Assembly: GCA_039919885.1 (NCBI GenBank)
Contig: JBDSEV010000043.1
Location: forward strand, 18,680 to 82,679
Source: JACMLD01 sp039919885
Lineage (GTDB): Bacteria; Bacteroidota; Bacteroidia; Chitinophagales; Chitinophagaceae
Length of the DNA: 64,000 nt
Reading direction: 5' to 3'
The number at the start of each line of letters is the position of its first letter. Position 1 is the stretch's first letter. The position numbers and the translations under genes were made by a program. This document shows, piece by piece, positions 1 through 10,200 of this stretch. Below the pieces are notes generated by a model. That model was not told where the DNA came from, did not search any database, and worked only from the letters and a program-made list of their open reading frames with translations.

Positions 1-589
1 TGGCTGCTGGCGGAACCGTGGGTTCTTTTAATGATTTAAACAGGGCCGTGAGCATACTGCCGGCATTCTTTGCGGCAACACTGTCGCGGTACTGCACCAT
101 CTTTTCATTGAGACTGCGCAGTTTTTCTGCAATCCCGCTGCTGTCGGTGGCGCTTTTGGCAGCCGCCAGTTCCGTCATATAGCCGCTCGCCGTTTTGCCA
201 TTATTGCCGGCAAACTTTGAGTAAGCCTGGAATAAAACATTTTCGGGCGAATTGGTAAATTTTACACTCGCGGGCAAGTTGGCTGAATCTGCTTGTATGG
301 TAAAGTTTTGTTGTTTATCCAGTAGTAGTTCGAATAAAATTTCCTTGCGGGGCGAAACGATAAAATAAATGCCGCCGTTTAACTTTTCTTTTCCCTTAAA
401 AACCCCCGTGCTGGTGCTATTAAGCAGTACTGAATCCGCCAGCGCCTTTATTTTGCCGTAATAATAACCAAGATAGATGTATTGATTTTTATAGGGCTTC
501 AGTGTAATACCAATGGAATAGCCGGCAGTTGTTTGTGCGCACAGCTGGCTGACTATAAAAAAGCAGGATAATAAGCATATTTTCTTCAT
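1..589 (-). CDS. Thiol-disulfide oxidoreductase-like exported protein (DUF4369/DUF5106 type), partial
   Basis: The reverse strand is open from an ATG at 589 to the left edge (196 codons, C-terminus missing). It starts with MKKICLLSCFFIVSQLCAQ, a clear Sec signal peptide, so the product is exported. The next part resembles the N-terminal beta-rich DUF4369 domain followed by the helical DUF5106-like region found ahead of a TlpA/AhpC thioredoxin domain in Bacteroidota proteins. The expected redox domain with its CxxC motif would lie outside the window, so the redox role is inferred from family architecture and not seen. No neighbour is close enough to suggest an operon. Confidence 0.7.
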   Translation of the reverse strand, partial: MKKICLLSCFFIVSQLCAQTTAGYSIGITLKPYKNQYIYLGYYYGKIKALADSVLLNSTSTGVFKGKEKLNGGIYFIVSPRKEILFELLLDKQQNFTIQADSANLPASVKFTNSPENVLFQAYSKFAGNNGKTASGYMTELAAAKSATDSSGIAEKLRSLNEKMVQYRDSVAAKNAGSMLTALFKSLKEPTVPPAA

Positions 590-739
590 GGTAGTACGAT
601 AACGGTTAAAGAGGCGAATATATTGAAAATACATTTTTAACTTGGTTAAGCGGGTGCTAAAATAACGTAAGTGGTATAGGCTGAAGGGTCCGCGCCATCA
701 TCCTTAGCCCATACGCCCATTACCGTATACCTTTATGCA

Positions 740-1111
740 ATGAAAAAGGAACTCTACATAGATATCAGCAATGAAGATGCGGGCGGCAGCCTGTACCGGA
801 TTGCCGAACCCGGCGCCGAACCGCATTTTTATTATAACCACAGCACTTACAACAGCGATACCGATGAGCTGAAAGTATTCGAGAGCAATTATGCAGATTT
901 TGCCGCTTTCTGGAACTATATAACATCTGATAAGCAATGGTTTTACCTCCACCCCTTATTCATACATCCGGAACAGCGCGATTTTATTAAAAAGCAGCTG
1001 CTGACCGTTAACTGGGCCGTTGCGGGCGATAAAAAATGGCAGGACAGCCACCAGCGGCAATGGAAAAAAGTATTGAATGACCCGGGTGAATATTATAAAG
1101 GACCGCAGTAA
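740..1111 (+). CDS. Small hypothetical protein (123 aa)
   Basis: An ATG-started ORF of 123 codons with balanced composition and no signal peptide or membrane segment, so probably cytosolic. It is rich in aromatic residues (Tyr, Trp, Phe) and acidic in the first half, with a basic Lys/Trp-rich second half. I do not recognise the family. It lies in the same direction as rlmD but about 150 bases upstream of it with an apparent separate promoter in between, so co-transcription is not obvious. A reverse ORF overlaps it but has a less protein-like composition. Confidence 0.6.
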   Translation: MKKELYIDISNEDAGGSLYRIAEPGAEPHFYYNHSTYNSDTDELKVFESNYADFAAFWNYITSDKQWFYLHPLFIHPEQRDFIKKQLLTVNWAVAGDKKWQDSHQRQWKKVLNDPGEYYKGPQ

Positions 1112-1254
1112 GTAGTACGTGGTAATCGTTAAGTAACAGGTAATAAGGTTTGATTGATTGTTAGAGAATGTTTTTGGCATTTTGGATTTTGAATCGTGCC
1201 ATTTATGCGTGTGCCTTTACACTTAAAACTTACCACTCAAAACTCAATTCTTGC

Positions 1255-1262
1255 TATTTTTG
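1255..1262 (+). promoter_or_regulatory. Bacteroidota -7 promoter element of rlmD (TATTTTTG)
   Basis: TATTTTTG matches the Bacteroidota sigma consensus TAnnTTTG exactly. Only 4 bases separate it from the ATG at 1267, so the transcript would start at or next to the start codon. This supports 1267 as the rlmD start over the open frame further upstream. No convincing -33 TTTG was found. Confidence 0.5.
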
Positions 1263-1266
1263 CGGC

Positions 1267-2667
1267 ATGCGTAAAAAGAATCTGGTGCTGCAGCAGGTGA
1301 CCGTAGAAGATTATGCCGCAGAAGGAAAAGCGCTGGGCAGAACGGAAGGCAAGGTTATTTTTATTTCGGGTGCCGTACCCGGCGACATTGTAGACGTGCA
1401 GGTAAGCAAAAATAAAAAGGACTGGGCCGAAGGAAAGGCCATCCATTTTCACCAGTATTCCACCGACCGGGTAGAACCGTTTTGCGAACACTTTGGCGTT
1501 TGCGGCGGCTGCAAATGGCAGATGTTGCCATATGAAAAGCAATTACAATACAAACAAAATGAGGTTGAACAAAACCTGCGCAGGCTTGGCAAAATAACGC
1601 TTCCGGAAATTATGCCCATTATTGGTTGCGACAGCATCGCCCGCTACCGCAATAAACTGGAATTTACGTTCAGTAACCGCAGGTACCTGCTGTCCGCTGA
1701 AATGGGTGCAGCGCCTGGCTCCCTGCAAAACAACGGGCTGGGATTTCATGTGCCCCGCTTGTTCGACAAGGTAATTGATATCAACACCTGTCACCTGATG
1801 AACGAACCCACCAATGCTATTAAAAATACCATCCGCCAGTTTGCACTCGAAAATGATTATGCTTTCTATGATATACGCAACCACACCGGCTGGTTAAGAA
1901 CATTGGTCTTGCGGATTTGTGGTACCGGTGAAGTAATGGTGAACCTTTGCATCGCGTACGAAGATGAACCTTCCCTGAAAGCGTTGTTTAATCATTTATT
2001 GCAAGCGGTACCTTCCATTACTACCCTGGTGTATACCATCAATCCCAAAAAGAACGACAGTATTTACGATTTGCAGCCACAAACCTATTACGGTAAAGGC
2101 TATGCGCTGGAAATGCTGGAAAATTTTAAGTTTAAAATAAGCCCCAAATCGTTTTTCCAGACCAATACCAGGCAAGGGGAAAAATTATACACTGTAACGC
2201 GCGATTTTGCGGAACTTACCGGCAATGAAGTAGTGTATGATCTTTACTGCGGCACGGGCAGCATTGGCATATTTGTAAGCGGCCAGGCAAAAAAGATAAT
2301 TGGGGTGGAACTGATTGAAGAAGCCATCGGTGATGCGCGCGGGAATGCTGCGCTGAACGGCATTACCCATGCACATTTTTTTACAGGCGACGTGATTGAT
2401 GTTTGCAACGATGCTTTTTTTGCCGCCCATGGCCGCCCGGACGTAATTATTACCGATCCCCCGCGTGCCGGCATGCATGAAAAACTGGTGCGCAAACTAC
2501 TGGATATGGCAGCGCCGCTGGTAGTATATGTAAGCTGTAACCCAGCCACACAAGCAAGGGATTTGCAATTGCTGGATGAAAAGTATGCAGTTACGAAAGT
2601 GCAGCCGGTAGACATGTTTCCGCAAACACATCATATTGAAAATGTGGTGCAACTGAAACTGAAATAA
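1267..2667 (+). CDS. rlmD: 23S rRNA (uracil-5-)-methyltransferase RlmD/RumA family
   Basis: SAM-dependent enzyme forming 5-methyluridine in 23S rRNA. Residues 1-60 form a TRAM-like RNA-binding domain. Cysteines at about 73, 79 and 82 (CEHFGVCGGCKWQ) fit the 4Fe-4S cluster motif of this family. A SAM-binding motif (VYDLYCGTGSIG) lies near residue 322 and the catalytic cysteine is in VVYVSCNPAT at about residue 424. At 466 residues the length is normal. The frame is open back to 1168, but the ATG at 1267 gives the correct N-terminus and sits directly behind a -7 element. RlmD, RlmC and TrmA-like members share this fold; in Bacteroidota the name RlmD is the usual one, but the exact target uridine is inferred. 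Confidence 0.93.
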   Translation: MRKKNLVLQQVTVEDYAAEGKALGRTEGKVIFISGAVPGDIVDVQVSKNKKDWAEGKAIHFHQYSTDRVEPFCEHFGVCGGCKWQMLPYEKQLQYKQNEVEQNLRRLGKITLPEIMPIIGCDSIARYRNKLEFTFSNRRYLLSAEMGAAPGSLQNNGLGFHVPRLFDKVIDINTCHLMNEPTNAIKNTIRQFALENDYAFYDIRNHTGWLRTLVLRICGTGEVMVNLCIAYEDEPSLKALFNHLLQAVPSITTLVYTINPKKNDSIYDLQPQTYYGKGYALEMLENFKFKISPKSFFQTNTRQGEKLYTVTRDFAELTGNEVVYDLYCGTGSIGIFVSGQAKKIIGVELIEEAIGDARGNAALNGITHAHFFTGDVIDVCNDAFFAAHGRPDVIITDPPRAGMHEKLVRKLLDMAAPLVVYVSCNPATQARDLQLLDEKYAVTKVQPVDMFPQTHHIENVVQLKLK

Positions 2668-2732
2668 ACAGCCCGGTATCATCAGGACCTGTAACTAAAA
2701 TTAAACGGCTGTAACAATCATTATATAATAGC

Positions 2733-4211
2733 ATGATAAGAACATTACTCAGGCACCAATGGAAATCTTTTTGGAGAAGCCGGAACGCCGGCAAAAGCCT
2801 GGCAGTGCAAATATTTATTGGTTTTATTACACTGTACCTGCTGGCGTCTGCCATTGGCGTGGGAATTTACCTACAGGAATTATTGAAACGGGCCTACCCC
2901 GGGCAGGATATCATTAAAGTGTTTTGCGGCTTTATCCTTTATTATTTTTTATTTGATATGCTGTTCCGGTTTATGCTGCAGGATTTGCCTACCCTGTCTG
3001 TGCAGCCCTACCTGGTGCAAAATATTAAGCGCAGCCAGCTGATCCGTTTTCTAAATGTGCGCTCCCTGTTTACCGTACTCAACCTGCTACCACTGCTGTT
3101 GTTCACCCCCTTCACCATTACATCTATTGCACCGGAATTTGGTTTTCCGGTGGCCAGTGCTTTTATTATAAGCATACTTGCCCTTACGGTTTTTAATCAT
3201 TTCATGATCTTGTACATAAAAAGAAAAAGCATTATCAACAGCTGGTGGCTGGTATTGTTTTTTGTGCTGATGGGCGGCTGTATAGCGGCCGATTATTTCA
3301 AATTATTTTCGCTCAGCCATATTTCTACTTTGTTCTTTTCCTATATGATGGCAAATGCATGGACCGTTACGATACTGGTAGCCATGGCAGTTTTTTCTTT
3401 TATCAACAACTACTATTTTTTGTTAAAAAACCTTTACCTGGAAGACATTATAGGCAAAGGAAAAAAGAAAGAAGGTGCTGACTATACTTTTCTGAATCGT
3501 TTTGGAACAATAGGTGAATTAATAGGACTTGATATAAAACTGATATTGAGAAACAAGCGCCCGCGTTCTGTTGCGGTACTCACCGTTCTGTTCCTGTTTT
3601 ATGGTTTTATTTTTTATAAAGAAAAATACATTACCGAAGGCTGGTGGGGTGCTTTGCTGCTGGGCGGTATATTTCTAACCGGCTTGTTCATTACCAATTA
3701 CGGCCAGTTTTTATTTGCCTGGCAGAGCGCTCATTTCGACGGGCTGATGGCGGGCAACCTGCGTGTGAAAACGTATATCAAAAGTAAGTTCATGCTGTTT
3801 ACAGCTGTTTGTACCGTTATTTTGTTGCTCACCTCTCTCTATGGATTAATGAGCTGGAAATTATTAATTGTTCAGCTTGCTGGATATCTATATAACGTGG
3901 GCATCCATACGGTAATAACGGTATACTTTGCCACACGCAATTACAAAGGCATGGACATCAGCAAGGGTAGCACGTTTAATTACCAGGGCATGGGCGCAGA
4001 GAAATGGCTGTATACACTTGCTGTGTTCATGGTGCCAATGGTTGTTTACTGGCCTTTTGCTTTTTTTATCAATGCATGGGCTGGCGTCATCGCGCTCAGC
4101 GTGCTGGGCCTAATCAGTTTTTTATTACAAGACTGGTGGGTTGAGCTCCTCAGCAAAGCGTTTTTAGAACGTAAGTATAAAATTTTAAATGGGTTCAGGG
4201 AAAAACAATAA
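2733..4211 (+). CDS. DUF5687 family ABC transporter permease
   Basis: A 492-residue integral membrane protein with about ten to twelve hydrophobic segments spread over its length and a short basic cytosolic N-terminus. It matches the Bacteroidota DUF5687 family, the permease half of an ABC-2-like exporter. The following ATPase gene starts 2 bases after its stop codon, the standard partner arrangement. The substrate is unknown. A cytosolic stretch around residues 235-260, rich in Lys and Gly, separates the two membrane halves. Confidence 0.85.
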   Translation: MIRTLLRHQWKSFWRSRNAGKSLAVQIFIGFITLYLLASAIGVGIYLQELLKRAYPGQDIIKVFCGFILYYFLFDMLFRFMLQDLPTLSVQPYLVQNIKRSQLIRFLNVRSLFTVLNLLPLLLFTPFTITSIAPEFGFPVASAFIISILALTVFNHFMILYIKRKSIINSWWLVLFFVLMGGCIAADYFKLFSLSHISTLFFSYMMANAWTVTILVAMAVFSFINNYYFLLKNLYLEDIIGKGKKKEGADYTFLNRFGTIGELIGLDIKLILRNKRPRSVAVLTVLFLFYGFIFYKEKYITEGWWGALLLGGIFLTGLFITNYGQFLFAWQSAHFDGLMAGNLRVKTYIKSKFMLFTAVCTVILLLTSLYGLMSWKLLIVQLAGYLYNVGIHTVITVYFATRNYKGMDISKGSTFNYQGMGAEKWLYTLAVFMVPMVVYWPFAFFINAWAGVIALSVLGLISFLLQDWWVELLSKAFLERKYKILNGFREKQ

Positions 4212-4213
4212 GT

Positions 4214-4909
4214 ATGATAACAGTAAGTAATCTTATCAAAATATATGCGGGTAAAACAGTGGTTGATATTGCCGCTTTGCAAGTTAACGAGGGAGAAATA
4301 ATCGGGTTGGTAGGAAACAACGGCGCAGGCAAAACAACTTTTTTCCGGTTGTTGCTCGACCTGATAAAGGCAGACCGGGGCGAGATTATTTCCAAAGAAA
4401 AAAATGTAGCGCTTTCTGAAGATTGGAAGCCGTATACGGCCGCCTACCTGGATGAGGGTTTCTTAATTGATTACCTGACCCCGGAAGAATATTTTTATTT
4501 TGTTGGTAAATTAAATAACCGGTCAACAGCCGACGTAGACGAGTTTTTAAAAAGTTTTGATAGCTTTTTTGATGGCTCCATTCTTAAAAGTGGTAAATAC
4601 ATTCGCGAACTGTCCAAGGGCAACCAGTTTAAGGTGGGTATAGCCGGTTGCCTTTTGCAACATCCTGCAGTCTTGCTGCTGGACGAGCCGTTTGCCAATC
4701 TTGATCCTACCACGCAGCTTCGCTTAATAAAAATGCTGCGCGAAATGCATGCACAGCATCGCATGACTATTTTTATCAGCAGCCATGATCTAAACCATGT
4801 AACGGATGTGTCCACCCGTATTTTATTAATGGAAAAGGGAACCATCATTAAAGACCTGCATACCAACCAGGACACGCTTAGTGAACTGGAAGATTATTTC
4901 AAAGTCTAG
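4214..4909 (+). CDS. ABC transporter ATP-binding protein
   Basis: A 231-residue nucleotide-binding subunit that powers the DUF5687 permease encoded immediately upstream (2-base gap, so certainly one operon). Walker A is GNNGAGKTT at about residues 34-42. The signature loop is degenerate (ELSKGNQFKVG near residue 132, SKGN in place of SGGQ), as is common in ABC-2 type ATPases of this group. Walker B is VLLLDEPF near residue 155, with a D-loop (ANLDP) and the H-loop histidine in ISSHD. It acts at the inner face of the cytoplasmic membrane. Substrate unknown. Confidence 0.92.
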   Translation: MITVSNLIKIYAGKTVVDIAALQVNEGEIIGLVGNNGAGKTTFFRLLLDLIKADRGEIISKEKNVALSEDWKPYTAAYLDEGFLIDYLTPEEYFYFVGKLNNRSTADVDEFLKSFDSFFDGSILKSGKYIRELSKGNQFKVGIAGCLLQHPAVLLLDEPFANLDPTTQLRLIKMLREMHAQHRMTIFISSHDLNHVTDVSTRILLMEKGTIIKDLHTNQDTLSELEDYFKV

Positions 4910-5048
4910 GAGGAATGGGCAAGTTGTATGACTTGTAAAACCAGGTTATCTTCATATTTCATCCATTTATCGAAGAAAAGTGCACCAAAACCGAATTGAT
5001 TTAGTCCGGCGCTGTGAACAATGCATCTTTGTATCAGCAAGAACGAAA

Positions 5049-5285
5049 TATCCAAATCCCCTGATAACCCCTAAAATCCTAAGCCGTAGAAAGCAACTAT
5101 TAAAAACCCTTTTAACTCCTAATCCTAATCCGTAGAAAAATCCTGACCGTTTATCTGTATCCTTTTAAAACCTAACCCAAACCTTTGAAAACCGATCGTT
5201 GAATCCAAATCCCTTTTAACCCTAAAATCCTAATCCGCAGAAACCGTCTATCCCTAACCCATATCCCTAAAAAGCCAAAATCGTA
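5049..5285 (+). repeat. Five degenerate direct repeats, period about 50 nt, G-poor
   Basis: Five imperfect units start near 5049, 5102, 5152, 5202 and 5250. They share the pattern ATCCC-TTTTAACCC-TAAAATCCTAATCCG-TAGAAA. The plus strand is rich in C, A and T and strikingly poor in G. Stops occur in all frames, so it is not coding. It lies in the 3' region of the ABC operon and is followed by a terminator hairpin at 5341-5373. It could be a long 3' UTR, a separate small RNA, or a decaying tandem repeat. Confidence 0.6.
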
Positions 5286-5340
5286 CTCAGTATCCTATCC
5301 TGGACCTGACACTTAAATTTTTTTTCTGATCATATAAAAT

Positions 5341-5373
5341 AAAAAGTTCCGCTGTGGTATGCGGGACTTTTTT
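5341..5373 (+). terminator. Rho-independent terminator
   Basis: A hairpin with arms AAGTTCCGC and GCGGGACTT (one G-U pair), loop of about 8 bases, followed by TTTT. It would end a plus-strand transcript reading through from the ABC operon or starting in the repeat region. Confidence 0.7.
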
Positions 5374-5557
5374 ATGCGCCGTGCTCCAGCAATATTTCTC
5401 CGGGCAATGCAAATCCATGCATACGCTACACTTGTTTCGGCAAAGGGTATCAATCCATATTTTTATTATTTTTTAGCGGGAAGTCATATTCCGGTACTGA
5501 TCTTCCGGTTTGGAATGCCATGGGCAACCTGTTCTGGTTTGTAGGAGGGGAATTAGC

Positions 5558-5734
5558 CTATGTATGATTTTTACAATAGCGGGAAAGACGGCTTTCATCT
5601 ACCAGTTCAAAAAGAGCTGCAATTTCTGTGAGTAAAAGGGGGGGTTGCGCAGCCTTGTGATGTGATGTTAATGCGGAGAAAATTTCTTCGTTGTTCGGAT
5701 ACATTTGCATAGCTTTCGGCTGCTGCTGTTTCAT
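5558..5734 (-). CDS. Possible small protein (58 aa)
   Basis: A reverse ORF of 58 codons with an ATG at 5734. The composition looks natural: a Gln/Lys/Met-rich start, then an acidic NNEEIF segment, then an amphipathic helix (LTEIAALFELVDESRL) and a basic tail with one Cys. No signal peptide. The frame runs through a C7 homopolymer (5638-5644), where one slipped base would truncate it. The start lies only 36 bases from the divergent TolC gene. Family not recognised; it could be a chance ORF. Confidence 0.4.
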   Translation of the reverse strand: MKQQQPKAMQMYPNNEEIFSALTSHHKAAQPPLLLTEIAALFELVDESRLSRYCKNHT

Positions 5735-5770
5735 ATCCGTTCACTATTGGTAAGGTTAAAATTCAATTAA

Positions 5771-7228
5771 ATGCATTCAAGGGTAGCAGGAATTTCATTA
5801 TTAGCAAAGGCAGTTTCTTTTACAAAAAAACGCGCTGGTATTTTAATCTGTGGAATAGGCATATCGGCTATCTGTCCGCAACAAACAGTTGCGCAGACCG
5901 GTCCGCAATTAAACCTTTCGGAGGCCATTCAAACAGGGTTGAATAATTATCAAAGTATTAAAGCCCGATCCAATTATATCAAGGCATCCATTGCGCAGAC
6001 CGAAAATATAAAAAATCAATACCTGCCCGATGTTACCGTTGCTTTGCAGGAAGCTTACGGTACTGTTAACGGGCAGTTTGGTCCATCGGCCGGCGTGGGT
6101 CTCGCGGGGTTATCTTCTTCCGGCCCTTCTTATAATAAACAAAGCTGGAACGCGGCTTTTGGTGCTGTTTACCTGCTGAACGCCAACTGGGAATTTGTTT
6201 CTTTTGGTCGTTTGCGCGCCAGAATACAGGCAGCGCAGGCACAGGTGCAATTGGATTCTGCCAACTTCCAGCAGGAACAATTTGTGCAGGGCGTTCGTAT
6301 TGCGGGAAGCTATCTCAATCTTTTGATTGCACAGCGTTTTATTCAGAATGCGCAAGCAAATATTGACAGGGCCAGTTTTGTGCAGCAGTCGGTTATTGCC
6401 AGGGCAAAGTCCGGTTTAATAGCCGGGGTAGATTCGTCCATCGCCAATGCAGAAGTATCAGGTGCAAGATTATCTTACCTGCAGGCAGTTTCCACCGAGC
6501 AGCGTATCCGTAACCAGCTTGCCCAATTGTTGAATGCAGCACCCGATCCGGTACGGCTGGACAGCAGTTTTTTTAGCCAGGTGCCGGCCAATTATAATGC
6601 AGCAGTTTCCGTAAATGACAATCCGCAGGTAAAATTTTATGAGCGCCGGATACAGCAAAGCGATGCAGCGGCAAAATTTATTCGGCGGAGCCTAAACCCC
6701 GGGCTTAATTTTTTTGGCACGCTGCAGGGCCGGGGTTCCGGCTTTGATTATAATTATACCCCGGATTTTACAGACCGTTATACCAAATCTTACCTGGAAG
6801 GCATTAAGCCCGGCCGTTATAATTATTTATTTGGCATCGGTATAACCTGGAACCTGATGGGTCCTTTTAAAGTAAAACAACAGGCAAAAGCACAGACCTA
6901 TATTTCTGCTGCCTATAAAGACGAGTATGATTTAATAGCAACCCAATTAAAGGATCAGCTGATACTGGCCGATCAGCAGATAGAAAACAGTTTAAAAAGT
7001 GTACAGGAAGCTCCCTTACAACTGAAAGCAGCATCAGATGCGTACCAGCAAAAAACAGTACTGTATAAAAATGGGCTGGCAAACATTGTAGATGTGCAAC
7101 AGGCATTGTTTATACTCAACAGGGCACAAACAGATAACAGCGTGGCGTATATCAACATCTGGCAGGCATTGTTATTAAAAGCAGCTGCTTCCGGTGATTT
7201 TGATTTATTTATCAAACAGGTGAAATAG
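5771..7228 (+). CDS. TolC family outer membrane efflux protein
   Basis: A 485-residue outer membrane factor that forms the exit duct of a tripartite RND pump. A long basic N-terminus precedes a hydrophobic stretch and a likely cleavage site after TVAQ (about residue 42). The mature part holds the two OEP repeats: long Gln/Ala-rich coiled-coil helices (around residues 170-260 and 370-470) alternating with beta-strand segments such as LNFFGTLQGRGSGFDYNY. It is the first gene of the efflux operon; the pump starts 6 bases after its stop codon. Confidence 0.9.
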   Translation: MHSRVAGISLLAKAVSFTKKRAGILICGIGISAICPQQTVAQTGPQLNLSEAIQTGLNNYQSIKARSNYIKASIAQTENIKNQYLPDVTVALQEAYGTVNGQFGPSAGVGLAGLSSSGPSYNKQSWNAAFGAVYLLNANWEFVSFGRLRARIQAAQAQVQLDSANFQQEQFVQGVRIAGSYLNLLIAQRFIQNAQANIDRASFVQQSVIARAKSGLIAGVDSSIANAEVSGARLSYLQAVSTEQRIRNQLAQLLNAAPDPVRLDSSFFSQVPANYNAAVSVNDNPQVKFYERRIQQSDAAAKFIRRSLNPGLNFFGTLQGRGSGFDYNYTPDFTDRYTKSYLEGIKPGRYNYLFGIGITWNLMGPFKVKQQAKAQTYISAAYKDEYDLIATQLKDQLILADQQIENSLKSVQEAPLQLKAASDAYQQKTVLYKNGLANIVDVQQALFILNRAQTDNSVAYINIWQALLLKAAASGDFDLFIKQVK

Positions 7229-7234
7229 CAGGTT

Positions 7235-10200
7235 ATGAATCTCATAAGAACAGCGTTGCGAAAACCGATTACTATTATGGTGCTTGTTGCCGGCTTGTTT
7301 TTTTTCGGCATCAAAGCAATACAAACCATCAAGATTGATATTTTCCCGGCCATGAACCTTCCGGTTATTTATCTATCGCACCCGTTTGGCGGTTATTCAC
7401 CAGCCCAAATGGAATCTTTTTTTGGTAAGCAATATGTAAACATCCTACTGTATGTAAACGGCGTTAAAAGCATTGAGACAAGAAATATTCAGGGCCTCAG
7501 TTTATTGAAACTTACTTTTTATGAAAACGTAAATATGGCGCAGGCTGTTGCAGAGGTGAGCGCCTTTTCCAATCGTGCCCAGGCCATTTTTCCACCTGGT
7601 TCGCAGCCGCCGTTTGTGCTACGCTTTGATGCTACTACTTTGCCGGTAGGACAATTGGTGTTGAGTAGCGAAAAAAGATCCAACAACGAGCTGCAGGATA
7701 TGGCCAATGTTTACATCCGTTCCTCTTTTACTTCCATACCAGGGTTGTCTTCTGCACCTCCTTTCGGTGGAAATATACGCAGTATTTTGATTAAGGTGGA
7801 CCCCGATGCTTTGCGGTTACATAATCTTACCGCCGACCAGGTAGTGGAAGCTTTGCGCATTAATAACCAAACTTCGCCGGCAGGCAATGTTAGAATTGGC
7901 GACATCAACTATCTAACGCCGGCCAACACCACCATTAAAGCCATCAAAGACTTTGAAAGCATCCCCTTGTTTAAGGGAAGCGTTCCCAATGTGTTTTTGC
8001 GCGATGTGGCGACTGTAGAAGATGGCGCCGATATAACGGTAAGCTATGCCCTGGTAAACGGTAAGCGATCCGTTTACATGCCTGTTACCAAATCAGCAGA
8101 TGCTTCTACCTGGGAGGTGGTTAAAAAACTTAAAAACGCCCTTCCGCGTTTCCAAAGCTTGCTGCCTGAAGATGTAAAGCTCACCTATGAATTCGACCAG
8201 TCTGTTTACGTAATCAATGCCGTGAAAAGCTTATTGAGCGAAGGTGCCATTGGAGCCATCTTAACGGGTTTGATGGTATTGCTTTTTTTAGGGGATGCGC
8301 GTGGGGCCCTGATCGTTATCCTGACCATACCAACCTCCATTATCTCCGGCATTTTATTTCTATCGCTGTTTCACCAGACCATCAATATAATGACGTTGAG
8401 CGGCCTCTCCCTGGCCATTGGTATACTGGTGGATGAATCAACGGTAACAATAGAAAATATACACCAGCACCTGGATATGGGCAAACCCAAAGCCCTGGCA
8501 ATTTGGGATGCCTGCCAGGAAATCGCGTTTCCGAAATTACTGATCCTGTTTTGTATCCTGGCTGTATTTGCCCCGGCTTTTACCATGACAGGCATTACCG
8601 GTTCATTATTTCTGCCGCTAGCGCTTGCCATTGCATTCTCTATGATTACTTCTTACCTGCTGGCACAGACGTTTGTACCGATACTGGCCAACTGGCTTAT
8701 GAAAAGTCGCGGTGATAAAAAGCATACCAGTGATGACTATAAAAACTATCAGGTGGATGAAACAGCGGAAGGAGATACCTGGGATCAGAAAAAAACATTG
8801 CTCACGGGTGGTCATGGAAAAGGTGGTCAGCTAACACGTTTCGAAAGATTCAGGGCCCGGTACATGCGTTTCATGAACAGGTTGCTGCCCAATAAAAAAA
8901 TTATATCAACGCTGTATGTGCTAATAATAACCGGGCTGGCAATTTTTTTGTTTATTAATATTGGCAGGGATGTTTTGCCAAAAGTAAACTCCGGCCAGTT
9001 CCAGGTAAGGTTCAGGGCGCCCGATGGTACCAGGCTGGAACGTACAGAACAAAAAATGATAGCTGCATTAGAGGTACTAAACAATACTATCGGCAAAGAA
9101 AATATATCTATTACGTCTGCTTTTATCGGGCAGCATCCCGGGCAGTTTTCCAGCAGTCCTATCTACCTGTTTATGAGCGGGCCACACGAGGCAGTGTTGC
9201 AGGTGGCGCTCAAAGAAAATTACCGGGAGAACCTGGATGATGTGAAAGAGCGTTTCCGCAAAAACATGAAAGAAAAACTCCCCGATTTTACGATATCATT
9301 TGAACCTATTGAACTGACGGATAAGATTCTCAGCCAGGGTTCGCCCACACCCATTGAAGTAAAAGTAAGTAGCAAAAACAAAAAACTGAATGTTGAATAT
9401 GCCAATAAGATGGTTGCCAAGCTGCAGCAAATTGCGTACCTGCGCGATGTGCAGATAGGGCAATCCATCAAATATCCTGCAATCAATATCAATATAGACA
9501 GAATAAGGGCCGCCCAGTTGGGGGTAGACATTGGGGATATTTCAAGGTCTTTGACTGCGTCTACGTCTTCATCGCGCTTTACAGAAAAAAATGTGTGGAT
9601 TGATGAGAAGGTTGGGCTGGGTTACAATGTGCAGGTGCAAGTGCCCGAGAATAAAATGACCAGTACCAATGCCTTGAGCGAAATTCCGGTGTTGCGGAAT
9701 GCTGCCAGGCCAATACTCAGTGATGTAGCAACGTTTCAACGGGATACCACTTTTGGCGAAAACGACAATATCGGCGCAATCCCACAGGTATCTGTAACCG
9801 CTAACTTGTATAAAACAGATTTGGGTACCGCATCTGCAGATGTGGAGGCAGCTATAAAATCGCTCGGCGAACTGCCGCGCGGATTAAACGTAGAACTAAA
9901 GGGCCTTAGCAATGTACTTACTGATACACTGGCTAGTCTTCAAAATGGATTGCTGGTAGCCATCATTGTTATTTTCCTGATGCTGGCGGCCAATTTCCAA
10001 TCGTTCAAAGTATCGCTGGTGGTATTATCAACCGTGCCCGCTGTTTTACTGGGATCACTTTCACTTTTGCTGTTAACGGGTTCCACGCTCAACCTGCAAT
10101 CCTATATGGGAATGATTATGTCTGTGGGCGTATCCATCGCCAACTCAGTATTGCTAATTACCAATGCAGAACACCTGCGTATGCACAACGGCAATGCAAC

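Noticed and set aside
5049..5285. Telomere-like CCCTAA repeat
   Set aside because: The likeness is superficial; units are about 50 nt and degenerate, and lie inside a gene-dense chromosome region.
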